DNA of 64,000 nucleotides from Prevotellaceae bacterium UBA2852 (GCA_002350855.1 DEFM01000015.1:39765-103764); one strand, 5' to 3'; shown: positions 42,593 through 52,352, counted from the stretch's first letter. The notes: generated by a model from the letters alone, not told the origin. Translations and numbers: made by a program.

Positions 42593-43210
42593 TCAGGCAT
42601 CTTTGAAATAATCTTTGTCCATGATGGAGTCGGCTGGGTGGGGCGGAGTGTCGTCCTTCATAGGGAATGCTCCCGACGAGCTGTGGATGATATAGTTGGT
42701 CATCTGCTCGTTTGATGAAAAATCGTAGCCCTTCAGGTCTTGATCTATGCCGTTAATCTCCATGTATGCAGGTGAATAGATCCTGTGCTCGTTCTGATTC
42801 CAGTAGAGTAGGCTGGTGCGGAATGTCTCGCCCTTGAGGTTCTTGACGAGCACTCTGGAACGCAGTTCCCACAGATTTTTCTGGTCGTAGTAGTATGCTG
42901 TGTCGCAGCAGATGAAGGCCTCAACATGGTGCTCCTCATCGAATTTCTCGATAAAGAGTCCTTTCTCGAAAGCCCAGTAGGACGGTGTCTTTCTGTCGTA
43001 GATGAACCAATCTTCGCTGATTATCTTGTAGCGTATGATTCCTGAGTCGGAAATGAGTGTGGACACACCGATGGACTTGAGTGTTGGGAGCGAGTCTCTG
43101 TTCTCAAGTACAGGTGCGTAGTCTTTTGAGTCGTTGCTACACGAAAGGAATGCGGAAAAGATTAGTGTTAGAGCAAATGTTACAGAAAAATATCTCGACA
43201 AATGTATCAT
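42593..43210 (-). CDS. lptC: LPS export periplasmic protein LptC
   Basis: 205-residue bitopic protein that passes LPS from LptB2FG to LptA. The ATG at 43210 is chosen because it overlaps the upstream stop codon (ATGA). The N-terminal hydrophobic stretch ends in a lipobox-like FLSC, as in Bacteroidales LptC. The beta-jellyroll segment SGIIRYKIISEDWFIYDR and the block YYDQKNLWELRSRVLVKNLKGETFRTSLLYWN are typical, and the C terminus is disordered and Pro-rich. An LptF/G permease is encoded 3.4 kb upstream in the same run. Confidence 0.88.
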   Translation of the reverse strand: MIHLSRYFSVTFALTLIFSAFLSCSNDSKDYAPVLENRDSLPTLKSIGVSTLISDSGIIRYKIISEDWFIYDRKTPSYWAFEKGLFIEKFDEEHHVEAFICCDTAYYYDQKNLWELRSRVLVKNLKGETFRTSLLYWNQNEHRIYSPAYMEINGIDQDLKGYDFSSNEQMTNYIIHSSSGAFPMKDDTPPHPADSIMDKDYFKDA

Positions 43211-44562
43211 TGTACTTTCCATTTGTAGAACCAACGTTCGCTGAAGGTGATACCGATATTCAGGCGAAGGTAGTTCTCGGTGATTTTGCTCTGATTGTTT
43301 GTAAGCGCATTAAGATATGGTATGCTGGAGTGTGTCCATCCTGCAGAGATGTTGATGCGAGGACTATTGTACCAGATGTTCTTGTTGTAGATAGGAATAG
43401 ACACTCCTGCGGTGATACCGAATTCCTGAGGCTTGTCGGTTACGGTTCCTGAGAGGTCTGCCTGTGCGTAGGGCTGTGAGTAATATGCTCCGAGCTTGTA
43501 GCTAAGGCGCTTCGGGGTGAAGCTTCCTCCGAGTGCTACACGGTATTTATTGTTCAATAGGCCTTTCTGAGTAGTGTACGTGCCATCGGCTGCCTGATTG
43601 GGAAACTTGCATTTATTCCACATCTCATACTGGAAATCAGCACCGATTTCCCATTTCTGGGCATAGCGAAGGGCAAAACCTGCGCTGAAGGAATGTGGAA
43701 GCTGGAAGGCGTTGCGGATTGTGTCGCTTGAGTTGTCGGTCAGCTCAGAGGTCGATGTTGATGAAATCAACGATGAAACGGAGTAAGTGCCTGCTCCTAC
43801 AGTCATGGTGGTACGGATGGCGCGGTTCTTGATTTCGTGTCCGAGTCCGTAGGTTCCTCCCACGGTCAGTTCGAGTTTCTTGCTCAGGGGCAGTGTGAGC
43901 TGGAATCCAGCGTCGAGTTTATATGTGCCGATATAGGCATTGTAGCGGCGCAGCATCGGGAATACGGTGTTGTCGTCGAATGCCATAAGGCTGTAGTGGT
44001 TGTAGTCGCCGAAGAGATAACCTATGTTCACACCTAAAGAGAGGGGACGGAATGGTCTCACGCCAGTTCCGAATACGAGCTGATGGATGCCTCCGTTTCC
44101 GAAGAATGTGTAGGAAGTGGATGTTGACTCGGTGCCGGGAATAGTCTCGCTATTGGATTCGAAACTGTAGTCAATGTTGCTGTAAGGCAGCAGCCCAAGG
44201 GTGAATCCTACGTTCTTGAATCCTCTGAAATGGAACGCTATGTAGTCAAAACTGGTGTTGTGCAGGTTCTTCTGGAGATTGTCCAATTTCAAGTTGGCAT
44301 TCTGCAACGTAAAGCCGAAATCGAAGAGGGCTGTGAGCGAGTCAACTGCGGAATAGGACGCAGGGTTTGACATGTTGATTATCTGTCCGTCGCGAAAACC
44401 TTGTGCTACTCCAGCCATACCTTTGTTGAATCCCATTGACTGGTCTGACTGCATGCCGAATCCGTAGCGTGAATATGGGGAGTTAATGCCGTTCTGGGCA
44501 TTAGTATGTGTGTAAATTATACTCAGTACGAAAAAACAAAGAATATACTTGATTTGTCTCAT
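43207..44562 (-). CDS. Outer-membrane beta-barrel protein upstream of lptC
   Basis: 451 residues. It has a signal peptide (MRQIKYILCFFVLSIIYTHTNAQ), then NSPYSRYGFGMQSD, a start shared by a Bacteroidota FadL-like group. Repeated beta-strand patterns follow (FKNVGFTLGLLPYSNIDYSF, LSLGVNIGYLFGDY, LELTVGGTYGLGHE), and the C terminus is LRLNIGITFSERWFYKWKVQ. The function is unknown. It overlaps both coaX (4 nt) and lptC (4 nt). Confidence 0.82.
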   Translation of the reverse strand: MRQIKYILCFFVLSIIYTHTNAQNGINSPYSRYGFGMQSDQSMGFNKGMAGVAQGFRDGQIINMSNPASYSAVDSLTALFDFGFTLQNANLKLDNLQKNLHNTSFDYIAFHFRGFKNVGFTLGLLPYSNIDYSFESNSETIPGTESTSTSYTFFGNGGIHQLVFGTGVRPFRPLSLGVNIGYLFGDYNHYSLMAFDDNTVFPMLRRYNAYIGTYKLDAGFQLTLPLSKKLELTVGGTYGLGHEIKNRAIRTTMTVGAGTYSVSSLISSTSTSELTDNSSDTIRNAFQLPHSFSAGFALRYAQKWEIGADFQYEMWNKCKFPNQAADGTYTTQKGLLNNKYRVALGGSFTPKRLSYKLGAYYSQPYAQADLSGTVTDKPQEFGITAGVSIPIYNKNIWYNSPRINISAGWTHSSIPYLNALTNNQSKITENYLRLNIGITFSERWFYKWKVQ

Positions 44563-45386
44563 TTTATCTGTGCATTATATTGCAGAATTATGTTCAATCC
44601 TTTTGCTACAAGGAATTTATCTGCAAAAATACGCTTTTTTAGTTGTTCGTCAAAATTTATGTAGTCTCCGCCTGTTAAAAAAATCAAAAGACGTGGATAT
44701 TTTAAGAGTAATTGCTCTACAACTCCCTTTATCTCGCACTTTACACCTTGAACAACACCGTTGATGATGGCTGATTGAGTAGTATCACCAAAACTGAAAC
44801 TATCAGCTGTGTTGGTGAAGTCTTCAGGTGAGAGTTCGACTAAGGGAAGTTTGTCGGTGAAGTGGTGTAGAGCCTTCAGGCGCATGAGCACACCTGGGGA
44901 GATGTTTCCTCCGAGGTAGTTGCCTGCCGCATCGATGATGTCGTAGGTGATGGCTGTGCCCATATCGATGACCAGCACGTCGATCGGCTCACCGTTGTTG
45001 CGATTCATAGCCTCGTAGTAAGCTCCTGTTACGGATGCCAGGCGGTCGGTGCCGAGCGTCTGTGGAGTGGAGTAGAGGTTGCGGATGGGAATCGGTGTGA
45101 GGTGGTTGAGATAAATCACATCGGTTGCGGCAAATTCCGATAACTGCAGCTTCATGGCGTCTGTGATGTTGGCTGTTGACGATACGATACAGGAGCTGAA
45201 GGGACGGTAGGGCTGTACCTGACTGAGTGCGGACAGATTGGAGAAATCATGTCCGTCGATGTGGCAGGAGAACACTATGTCACTTGTTGCGGTTGCCTGT
45301 GCGGTGGTTGCTGCGGTTGTGGCTTTGTTTCGGAATATCGCGATTTTTGTTGCGGTGTTCCCTATGTCGATTGTCAGTAGATTCAT
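44559..45386 (-). CDS. coaX: Type III pantothenate kinase
   Basis: Phosphorylates pantothenate in CoA synthesis. The phosphate-1 motif LLTIDIGNTATKIAIF is at the very N terminus, GTDRLASVTGAYYEA follows, and the phosphate-2 motif VIDMGTAITYDIIDAAGNYLGGNISPG is intact. 275 residues is slightly long. The excess is an Ala/Thr-rich insert (ATTAATTAQATATSD) exactly where the gene overlaps the 3' end of the DEAD-box gene by 107 nt, which suggests a dual-frame constraint. panB is also in the window. Confidence 0.93.
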   Translation of the reverse strand: MNLLTIDIGNTATKIAIFRNKATTAATTAQATATSDIVFSCHIDGHDFSNLSALSQVQPYRPFSSCIVSSTANITDAMKLQLSEFAATDVIYLNHLTPIPIRNLYSTPQTLGTDRLASVTGAYYEAMNRNNGEPIDVLVIDMGTAITYDIIDAAGNYLGGNISPGVLMRLKALHHFTDKLPLVELSPEDFTNTADSFSFGDTTQSAIINGVVQGVKCEIKGVVEQLLLKYPRLLIFLTGGDYINFDEQLKKRIFADKFLVAKGLNIILQYNAQIK

Positions 45387-46593
45387 GTCGGTGTATGTCT
45401 TTGCGTACAGAATGATAATGTCTGCGATTATTCCTCGACTTCTTGATTAGCTGTGGCTTCTCTCCACATCCTTCTGGCAGATCGGGTTTGTCGATTTCCT
45501 TTTCTATAAGCTTTTCTATTCGGAAGAGTTTTTCTGCGTTGTCAGGTGTGACAAGTGTGATGGCTTGACCGTCGCGGTTGGCTCGTGCCGTACGACCGAT
45601 GCGGTGTACATAGTCCTCTGCTTCGTTTGGTGTGTCGTAGTTGATGACCATCTGAATGTCGTCGATGTCGATGCCTCGGCTTACGATATCGGTTGCTATG
45701 AGGACATTTATGTGGTGATTGCGAAAATCACGCATGATGGTGTCGCGTTCCTGCTGAGTGAGGTCGGAGTGCATGGTTCCTATCTTCATGCCTTTCATGC
45801 GGAACGTATGTCCCAGCTCACGTACCTTGGTCTTCTTGGAGCAGAAGATTATAACACGGTCGAGTGCCTGATTCTGCAGCACGTACTTCACGATGTTGTC
45901 CTTCATGCCTTCGTGGCAGATGTATGCTGTCTGACGGATTTTCTCCGCAGGTTTGGAAACGGCGATTTTTACCTCGGCTGGATCGTGGAGGATGGTTTTT
46001 GCCAGTTTCTGTATGTTCTCAGGCATAGTTGCGGAGAACATGATTGTTTGTCGTTCTTTAGGAAGATAGCTGACGATTTTCAGGATGTCGTCGTAGAATC
46101 CCATGTCAAGCATGCGATCAGCCTCGTCGAGAATAAAGAACTTGACTTGCGACAAATCATAGTTGCCTGTTGCGAGGTGGCTGATAAGACGGCCGGGTGT
46201 GGCGATGATGATGTCTGCTCCGAGAGTCAGCCCACGACGTTCCTGCTCATAGCGGTTTCCGTCGTTTCCTCCGTAAATGGCTACGCTGTTGATGGGCTGA
46301 TAGTAGGCGAAGCCTTCTACCTGGTTGTCAATTTGCTGTGCCAGTTCGCGTGTGGGCGACATGATGATGCAGTTAATAGCGTCGGAGGCATAATCGCCGG
46401 TACTGAGTTTTTGGATTATCGGCAGGAGGTAGGCTGCTGTTTTGCCTGTTCCTGTCTGAGCTACGCCGATGAGGTCTCTGCCTTCTAAAAGAATAGGAAT
46501 CGCCTGTTCTTGAATTGGTGTGCACTCCTCGAAATTCATGGAGTCGAGTGCATCAAGTATGTCGTCGTTTAATGGTAGGTCGCTAAAATACAT
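45280..46593 (-). CDS. DEAD-box RNA helicase (RhlE-like)
   Basis: 437 residues. The motifs in order are the Q motif FEECTPIQEQAIP, motif I AQTGTGKT, Ia PTRELAQQ, Ib TPGRL, II DEADRMLDMGF, III SATMP, IV VIIFCSKKTK, V ATDIVSRGIDI and VI YVHRIGRTAR. The C-terminal tail from about residue 385 is rich in Arg, His, Asn and Lys, as in many RNA-binding tails. The last 107 nt encode this tail and, in another frame of the same strand, the start of coaX. Confidence 0.94.
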   Translation of the reverse strand: MYFSDLPLNDDILDALDSMNFEECTPIQEQAIPILLEGRDLIGVAQTGTGKTAAYLLPIIQKLSTGDYASDAINCIIMSPTRELAQQIDNQVEGFAYYQPINSVAIYGGNDGNRYEQERRGLTLGADIIIATPGRLISHLATGNYDLSQVKFFILDEADRMLDMGFYDDILKIVSYLPKERQTIMFSATMPENIQKLAKTILHDPAEVKIAVSKPAEKIRQTAYICHEGMKDNIVKYVLQNQALDRVIIFCSKKTKVRELGHTFRMKGMKIGTMHSDLTQQERDTIMRDFRNHHINVLIATDIVSRGIDIDDIQMVINYDTPNEAEDYVHRIGRTARANRDGQAITLVTPDNAEKLFRIEKLIEKEIDKPDLPEGCGEKPQLIKKSRNNRRHYHSVRKDIHRHESTDNRHREHRNKNRDIPKQSHNRSNHRTGNRNK

Positions 46594-46617
46594 TTATTAA
46601 TGTCATTGTTTTATGGT

Positions 46618-47766
46618 TTATCTCGGTGCTTTCTTGTAGAAATAGTAAGCGATGAAAGCGAAAACTATATTTGGGAGCCAAGCAGCAAGCGATGGGTGCA
46701 TGTTGGCATTTACTGCAAAAGTGGATGATATGGTCTGGAACATGATGTACGCAAGGATGAGTGCCAATCCGATTCCCAGAGCTATACCCATTCCGTTTTT
46801 GCGCTTTCGTGCAGAGATGGAAACACCTATCATGGTCAGGATGAATGTGGCGAATGAGGAGGCGCCTCGTTTCCAGTATTCCACTTCAAACTCCTTGACG
46901 TTTGCCGAACCGCGCTGTTTCTGTCGGTCGATATATTTCGAGAGTTCTGGCGTGGTGAGAGTTTCCTGCTGTCCACGAGTAATAATCAGGTCTTGTGGCT
47001 GCATGTGGATAATGGTGTCGAGCCTTTCACCATGGGTGAGCACCTCACGCATTCCCTGCAAGTTGCGTTCCTGGTACTGGGTAATAATCCAGTGGTATGG
47101 TTCTTCGGAAAGTGTGTCGTACTGGATGGTGTAGGCCTGGAGATGACGAATCAGTTTTTTGTTCTCAAACTTGTCGAGAGTGAATTCATAACCAATTTTC
47201 TGTCGATCTTCATATCTGTTGATATAGGCAATCACTCCAGGTTCCACTTCCAACTGAACGTTCGTGGTATAGGTGCTGATATTCTTCTTTTTGTATGTGT
47301 TCTCGAATTTCACTCGCTTCACGTTTCCTTGAGGAATGATGTACGAACCAAGTGTGAATGTGAGAACGGCGATGATGGCTGCGGAAATCATGTAGGGCCG
47401 TAGCAGCCGGTTGAAGCTCATTCCTGTGGACATCATCGCGATAATCTCCGAGTTCTCCGCCAGTTTGGTGGTGAAGAAGATTACGGATATAAACACAAAC
47501 AGCTGACTGAAGAGGTTGGAGTAGTATGGTACGAAATTCAGGTAGTAATCTATGAAAATAGCTCTCATAGATGCGTTTCGTGAAAGGAATTTGTCGATGT
47601 TCTCGTTGATGTCGAAAACTACGGCAATGCTGATAATCAGGATGATGGAAAAGAAGTAGGTGCCGAGGAACTTCCCGATGATGTATCGGTCGATTCTCAG
47701 CGTTGGATTATGGCTAATCGCCCAATCTTTTATACCTCTGAATATATTTTTGATTTTTTCCTTCAC
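46618..47766 (-). CDS. LptF/LptG family LPS export permease
   Basis: 382-residue inner-membrane subunit of the LPS exporter. There are three N-terminal helices, with the family start RIDRYIIGKFLGTYFFSIILIISIAVVFDINENIDKFL and the coupling motif ENSEIIAMMSTGMSFNRLLRPY. A periplasmic beta-jellyroll and three C-terminal helices (FATFILTMIGVSISARKRKNG and beyond) complete the usual YjgP/YjgQ plan. Assignment to F or G is uncertain. It lies between tgt and the DEAD-box gene. Confidence 0.92.
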   Translation of the reverse strand: MKEKIKNIFRGIKDWAISHNPTLRIDRYIIGKFLGTYFFSIILIISIAVVFDINENIDKFLSRNASMRAIFIDYYLNFVPYYSNLFSQLFVFISVIFFTTKLAENSEIIAMMSTGMSFNRLLRPYMISAAIIAVLTFTLGSYIIPQGNVKRVKFENTYKKKNISTYTTNVQLEVEPGVIAYINRYEDRQKIGYEFTLDKFENKKLIRHLQAYTIQYDTLSEEPYHWIITQYQERNLQGMREVLTHGERLDTIIHMQPQDLIITRGQQETLTTPELSKYIDRQKQRGSANVKEFEVEYWKRGASSFATFILTMIGVSISARKRKNGMGIALGIGLALILAYIMFQTISSTFAVNANMHPSLAAWLPNIVFAFIAYYFYKKAPR

Positions 47767-47808
47767 AGTAGTACCTGACTTCTGCTATAATATTAATAAT
47801 GTGTATGC

Positions 47809-48948
47809 TTATACGCGTCGGGAGAGTTCACCCACGACTTTTGATTTCCACATGGTGAAGTCGCCGCTTATGATATGTTCCCTAGCCTTAGTTACAAGTT
47901 CCAGGTAGAAGGCAAGATTGTGAATCGATGCGATTTGCATAGCCAACAGCTCCTGAGCCTTGAATAGATGGTGAACATAGGCACGTGTGTAAGTCTGGTC
48001 AACGTATGATGTACCTTCGGGATCAAGCGGAGTGAAGTCCATCTCCCATTTCTTGTTTCTCAAGTTGACTGTTCCCTGCCAAGTGAAGATCATCGCATTG
48101 CGTCCGTTTCGTGTAGGCATCACGCAGTCGAACATATCCACACCGCGCTCTATGCCTTCAAGAATGTTTGCCGGAGTGCCCACTCCCATGAGGTAGCGTG
48201 GTTTGTCTTTAGGAAGAATGTCGTTGACCACCTCAATCATTTCGTACATCACATCCGTCGGCTCGCCTACAGCCAATCCACCGATGGCGTTGCCGTCCAT
48301 GTCCTTGCTTGCCACATTCTCCGCAGCTTGGATGCGAAGGTCGCGGTAGGTACATCCCTGAACAATAGGGAAAAGGGCTTGGTAGTAGCCATACTTAGGA
48401 TCAGTCTCCTGATATCTTTTGATGCATCTGTCGAGCCAGTTCTCCGTAAGCTTGAGGGATTTCTTTGCATATTCGTAATCAGCTGTGCCCGACGGACATT
48501 CGTCAAATGCCATCATGATGTCGGCACCGATGCTGCGCTCAATGTCCATCACTCGCTCCGGTGTGAAGAAATGCTTTGAGCCGTCGATATGGGAACGGAA
48601 TTCCGCTCCTTCCTCTCTCAGCTTCCGTATTCCTGCCAGGGAGAAAACCTGAAAACCGCCGCTGTCGGTCAGCATGGGACGATTGAATCCGTTGAACTTG
48701 TGAAGTCCGCCGGCTGCCTCAATCACATCTGTTCCCGGACGGAGATACAGGTGATAAGTGTTCCCGAGGATAATCTGTGCCTTGATATCATCGGTGAGTT
48801 CGTGAAGATGCACTCCCTTCACACTTGCCAATGTTCCAACCGGCATGAAGATAGGGGTGCGAATCTCACCGTGATCTGTGGTGATTAGTCCTGCGCGTGC
48901 ATTGCTTTTAGGATCGGTATGCTGTAACTGGAATTGTAATCGTTTCAA
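47809..48948 (-). CDS. tgt: tRNA-guanine transglycosylase, zinc cysteines replaced
   Basis: Exchanges guanine for preQ1 at the wobble position of GUN tRNAs. The active-site Asp is in LTDSGGFQVFSL and the nucleophile in FDCVMPTRNGRN; FDECPSG and GGLAVGEPTDVMYE are present. The usual zinc cluster CxCxxC...H aligns without gaps to Gly312, Ser314, Asp317 and His343, so all three cysteines are missing and only the His is kept. 379 residues is normal. It lies 58 nt downstream of lon. Confidence 0.94.
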   Translation of the reverse strand: MKRLQFQLQHTDPKSNARAGLITTDHGEIRTPIFMPVGTLASVKGVHLHELTDDIKAQIILGNTYHLYLRPGTDVIEAAGGLHKFNGFNRPMLTDSGGFQVFSLAGIRKLREEGAEFRSHIDGSKHFFTPERVMDIERSIGADIMMAFDECPSGTADYEYAKKSLKLTENWLDRCIKRYQETDPKYGYYQALFPIVQGCTYRDLRIQAAENVASKDMDGNAIGGLAVGEPTDVMYEMIEVVNDILPKDKPRYLMGVGTPANILEGIERGVDMFDCVMPTRNGRNAMIFTWQGTVNLRNKKWEMDFTPLDPEGTSYVDQTYTRAYVHHLFKAQELLAMQIASIHNLAFYLELVTKAREHIISGDFTMWKSKVVGELSRRV

Positions 48949-49006
48949 TTTTCTAATGCTTAATCAATTTGTAAATCGTGAATTGTCCAATTGTAAAATT
49001 GTCCAA

Positions 49007-51445
49007 TTACTTCACTTTTTCCTTGAGCAAGGCAAATTGCAGCACGTCTTCCACCGTGTCAACGTAGTGGAAAGTAACGCCTTTTACATATTTCTCTGGT
49101 ATTTCCTTGATGTGGCGCTCGTTCTCGTTGCAGATGATGATGTCGGTGATTCCGGCACGCTTGGCAGCAAGGATTTTCTCCTTGATTCCTCCTACAGGAA
49201 GCACTTTGCCGCGAAGGGTGATCTCTCCGGTCATTGCCAGTCTTTTGCGAACTTTCCTGTGAGTCAGGGCAGAAGCAATGGAAGTGGCGATGGTGATTCC
49301 GGCAGAAGGACCGTCTTTGGGGACAGCACCTTCGGGAACATGGATGTGGATGTTGTATTCTTCAAATACTTCAGGTTCGATTCCAAGAAGATCTACGTGA
49401 GCCTTCAGGTATTCCAGAGCCAGCATTGCCGATTCCTTCATCACGTCGCCCAGGTTTCCTGTGAGGGTGAGTTTTCCGCCCTTGCCTTTGCTCAGAGATG
49501 TTTCTACGAAAAGGATTTCACCGCCTACTGCTGTCCAGGCAAGTCCTGTCACCACACCGGCGAAGTCGTTGTTGGCATACTTGTCGCGGCTGAATCGCTC
49601 TGTACCGAGATATTCCTTGATTTCATCAGGTTTTATGGAAATGCGTTCTGGCTCTTTCTCTTCGTTGTCGTCTCTTACTCGTTGCAGCGCCACTTTGCGC
49701 ATGACCTTGTAGATCTGCTTGTCGAGGGCACGTACGCCTGATTCACGGGTGTAGTCCTCGATGATTTTCTCAATAGCAGGTTTTGAGAACTGCACATCAC
49801 TCTTCTTCATTCCTACAAACTCTGTCTGCTTTGGGATGAGGTGACGTTTTGCTATTTCAATCTTTTCCTCGGTGAGGTAACCGCTTACTTCAATCATCTC
49901 CATGCGGTCGCGAAGTGGGGCAGGAATGCTGCTTATGTTGTTCGCCGTGGCAATGAACATCACTTTGGAAATGTCGTAGTCGCAGTCGATATAGTTATCG
50001 TGGAAAGCTTTGTTCTGTTCGGGGTCGAGCACTTCGAGCAGGGCAGATGAGGGGTCTCCGTGCATGGCATCCTGACCGACTTTGTCAATCTCGTCAAGGA
50101 TGAATACAGGGTTGGAAGTCTTCGCCTCCATGATTCCCTTGATGATTCGTCCCGGCATAGCTCCTACGTAGGTACGACGGTGTCCGCGTATCTCTGCTTC
50201 GTCGTGCACGCCACCAAGCGACACACGAACATACTCACGCTTCATGGCTCTGGCGATGCTCTTTCCCAAACTGGTCTTACCAACCCCCGGAGGACCGTAC
50301 AGACACAGGATTGGACTTTTCATGTCGCCGCGCATCTTCACCACAGCCAGGTGCTCAAGGATGCGTTCCTTGACTGATTCCAATCCGTAATGATCCTTGT
50401 TCAGGACTTTTTCCGCATTGGTTATGTTGATATTATCCTTGGAGTATTCGTTCCATGGAAGGCTGAGAAGAGTGTCAAGATATTCGTATTGAGTGCTGTA
50501 GTCGCCGCCCTGACTGTTCATGTGACTCAACTTCTCCAGCTCTTTCTCGAAATGTTTCTTTGTTTCCTCGTCCCACTTCTTAGATGCAGCGCGTTTTCTG
50601 AATTTCTCTACGTCTTCCTCGTCGCTGTCGCCCAGCTCTCCCTTGATGTTCTCAATTTCTTTCTTGAGGAAGTATTCACGCTGTTGCTGGCTGAGCTGAG
50701 CGTGTGTCTGCATCTGGATGTTTGCCTTGAGCTTGGCAAACTGGAATTCACGGTTAAGCAGGGTGAGCAGTTTTGTCGCTCTTTCCGCAAGGTAGGTCTG
50801 TTCCAGCAGCATGATGTGCTCTGAATTCTGCAAAGGAAGGCTTGCACAGAGAAAGTTCACGAAGAACACGCTGCTTGCAACGTCGTTGATTGTGAACGAT
50901 GATTCAATATGCATGCCGTCGCCACGAGCGATGAACTTGTCGGCAACGTCCTTGCATGCTTCGATTGTAGCCTTGAACTGCTTGTCTCCGCCTTCAGGCA
51001 TGATTTCAGGAAAAGCCTCCACATGTCCAAGCATGTAGTTCTTGCCTTCGTGAGCCTCAAGCAGACGCACACGGCTGAATCCGTGCAGGAAAGCGGTTTG
51101 TTGTCCGTCGGGCAACTTTATGATTTTAAGAACCTTACCAACAACACCGGTGCGGTAAAGTTCCTTCTCTGAAGGTCTCTCCTCATCTTCCTCTTTCTGT
51201 CCGAACACACCGATAATCTGTTTTGTCTTAACGGCTTCGCTCAGCAGTTTCTGTGCTGACTCCCTGCTGATGGTCACAGGCAGCAGTGTGCCGGGGAACA
51301 ACATCATGTTACGAAGCGGAAGAATGGGTATCTCGTCGTTCTCGTTTATCTGCGGTTCCTCAAAATCAAGTTCGGCGCGGTCGAAATTAGCGACCACGGA
51401 TATGGTTTTACCTTCAGTAGATTCTAAAAAATCCTCTATTGACAT
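49007..51445 (-). CDS. lon: ATP-dependent protease Lon
   Basis: 812-residue cytoplasmic AAA+ protease. It has an N-terminal LAN domain ([21 protein letters not shown]), a coiled-coil linker, the Walker [12 protein letters not shown], the Walker [12 protein letters not shown], and the Ser-Lys protease domain with the catalytic Ser in [12 protein letters not shown] and the Lys in [14 protein letters not shown]. The length is normal for the phylum. The predicted promoter at 51532-51539 is followed by a near-palindrome TCGTATGTATATACGA (51485-51500) in the leader. Confidence 0.97.
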   Translation of the reverse strand: MSIEDFLESTEGKTISVVANFDRAELDFEEPQINENDEIPILPLRNMMLFPGTLLPVTISRESAQKLLSEAVKTKQIIGVFGQKEEDEERPSEKELYRTGVVGKVLKIIKLPDGQQTAFLHGFSRVRLLEAHEGKNYMLGHVEAFPEIMPEGGDKQFKATIEACKDVADKFIARGDGMHIESSFTINDVASSVFFVNFLCASLPLQNSEHIMLLEQTYLAERATKLLTLLNREFQFAKLKANIQMQTHAQLSQQQREYFLKKEIENIKGELGDSDEEDVEKFRKRAASKKWDEETKKHFEKELEKLSHMNSQGGDYSTQYEYLDTLLSLPWNEYSKDNINITNAEKVLNKDHYGLESVKERILEHLAVVKMRGDMKSPILCLYGPPGVGKTSLGKSIARAMKREYVRVSLGGVHDEAEIRGHRRTYVGAMPGRIIKGIMEAKTSNPVFILDEIDKVGQDAMHGDPSSALLEVLDPEQNKAFHDNYIDCDYDISKVMFIATANNISSIPAPLRDRMEMIEVSGYLTEEKIEIAKRHLIPKQTEFVGMKKSDVQFSKPAIEKIIEDYTRESGVRALDKQIYKVMRKVALQRVRDDNEEKEPERISIKPDEIKEYLGTERFSRDKYANNDFAGVVTGLAWTAVGGEILFVETSLSKGKGGKLTLTGNLGDVMKESAMLALEYLKAHVDLLGIEPEVFEEYNIHIHVPEGAVPKDGPSAGITIATSIASALTHRKVRKRLAMTGEITLRGKVLPVGGIKEKILAAKRAGITDIIICNENERHIKEIPEKYVKGVTFHYVDTVEDVLQFALLKEKVK

Positions 51446-51531
51446 AAGGGTGTGATGTTTTTAAGAAAACTTTATTTCAACCGATTCGTATGTATATACG
51501 ACAGGGGATGAGATATGTGTAAAAAGTTTTG

Positions 51532-51539
51532 CAAAGATA
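51532..51539 (-). promoter_or_regulatory. -7 element of the lon unit
   Basis: Minus-strand TATCTTTG, an exact TAnnTTTG match about 87 bp before the lon ATG; the -33 region reads TGTG. It probably serves lon-tgt-LptF/G and possibly more. Confidence 0.65.
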
Positions 51540-51580
51540 CGGCAAAAATGTCGATTTATCACATTATTTTTAAACAAACT

Positions 51581-52270
51581 CTATATCAATCGCAATAAAT
51601 CGCCGAAATGTAAGATTTTTTCACATCTCGGATGTGTGAATTCATCGGTTTCTTCTATTTCCCATGATACATGATAGGGGATGTGTACGCCCCATGCACC
51701 TATGGCGAGAGCCGGAGCGATGTCGGATTTGAAAGAATTGCCCACCATCATCAGCTCCTCCGGTTTCACCTCGTATCTTGCGCACAGTTCGGAAAACTCC
51801 TTCTCGCTCTTGTTTGCCGTAACCACTACGTCGTCGAAATATGCTGCAAGTCCTGAGCGTTCTACCTTCTTAAGTTGTTCCAGGTTGTCTCCCTTGGTGA
51901 AAATAATCTTGAAGTACGAGTCGAGAGCCTTTAATGTTGGTTCGACTTGTGGGAGCGGAGTGGCAGGAAGCATAATAAGGTCGTTGGCGGCGTGGATGAG
52001 CCGCATTATGTCTTTGGTGGAAATCTCATTGTTGCTCAGAAGGATGGCTGTCTCCATGACCGACAGAATATATGCCTTGCAGCCATATCCTGTGGTTCCG
52101 AGATTCTTGCGTTCTGTATTCACCAGTTCTTCACGAGCCTCTTCCGGAGTACACCATTTCGACACCATTTCGCACATCATGTCGGTTACTTTGTCGAAAT
52201 GGCTCTGGCAGTCCCATAAGGTGTCGTCAGCATCGAATGCGATTATCTTGATGTTCTTATTAGTTGTCAT
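51581..52270 (-). CDS. HAD family hydrolase
   Basis: 229 residues from the ATG at 52270. The frame is open further upstream, but the extension passes through the promoter region and carries no family motif. HAD motifs: FDADDTLWD (nucleophile Asp), IFTKGD (motif II Thr), the Lys of NKSEKEF (motif III), and MVGNSFKSDIAPALAIGAWG (motif IV, where S replaces the first Asp of the usual GDxxxxD). It resembles YjjG-type nucleotidases; the substrate is unknown. Confidence 0.85.
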   Translation of the reverse strand: MTTNKNIKIIAFDADDTLWDCQSHFDKVTDMMCEMVSKWCTPEEAREELVNTERKNLGTTGYGCKAYILSVMETAILLSNNEISTKDIMRLIHAANDLIMLPATPLPQVEPTLKALDSYFKIIFTKGDNLEQLKKVERSGLAAYFDDVVVTANKSEKEFSELCARYEVKPEELMMVGNSFKSDIAPALAIGAWGVHIPYHVSWEIEETDEFTHPRCEKILHFGDLLRLI

Positions 52271-52284
52271 AAAAAAAGTGAAAA

Positions 52285-52317
52285 GTTGGGCAAAGATAGC
52301 GATAATTCGTAAATTTG
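52285..52317 (+). promoter_or_regulatory. Promoter of the rhodanese gene
   Basis: GTTG (52285-52288), 21 bp, TAAATTTG (52310-52317). Its -7 box ends where the -33 box of the opposite promoter begins. Confidence 0.65.
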
Positions 52318-52321
52318 CAAA
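52291..52321 (-). promoter_or_regulatory. Promoter of the HAD gene, interlocked with the divergent one
   Basis: Minus strand: TTTG (52321-52318), 19 bp, TATCTTTG (52298-52291). The two promoters share the sequence TTTGCAAA around 52314-52321, so both cannot be occupied at once. Confidence 0.8.
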
Positions 52322-52352
52322 ACCTAAACAATTAACCAACGTAGTTCTGACA

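Noticed and set aside
45565..46488. 307-codon open frame on the plus strand
   Set aside because: Antisense to the DEAD-box helicase gene and without motifs.
48878..49741. 287-codon open frame on the plus strand
   Set aside because: Antisense to the lon 3' end and crossing the lon-tgt gap; no family features.
51681..52352. Long N-terminal extension of the rhodanese gene
   Set aside because: The extension is antisense to the HAD gene; the ATG at 52353 gives a proper membrane anchor and lies after a promoter.
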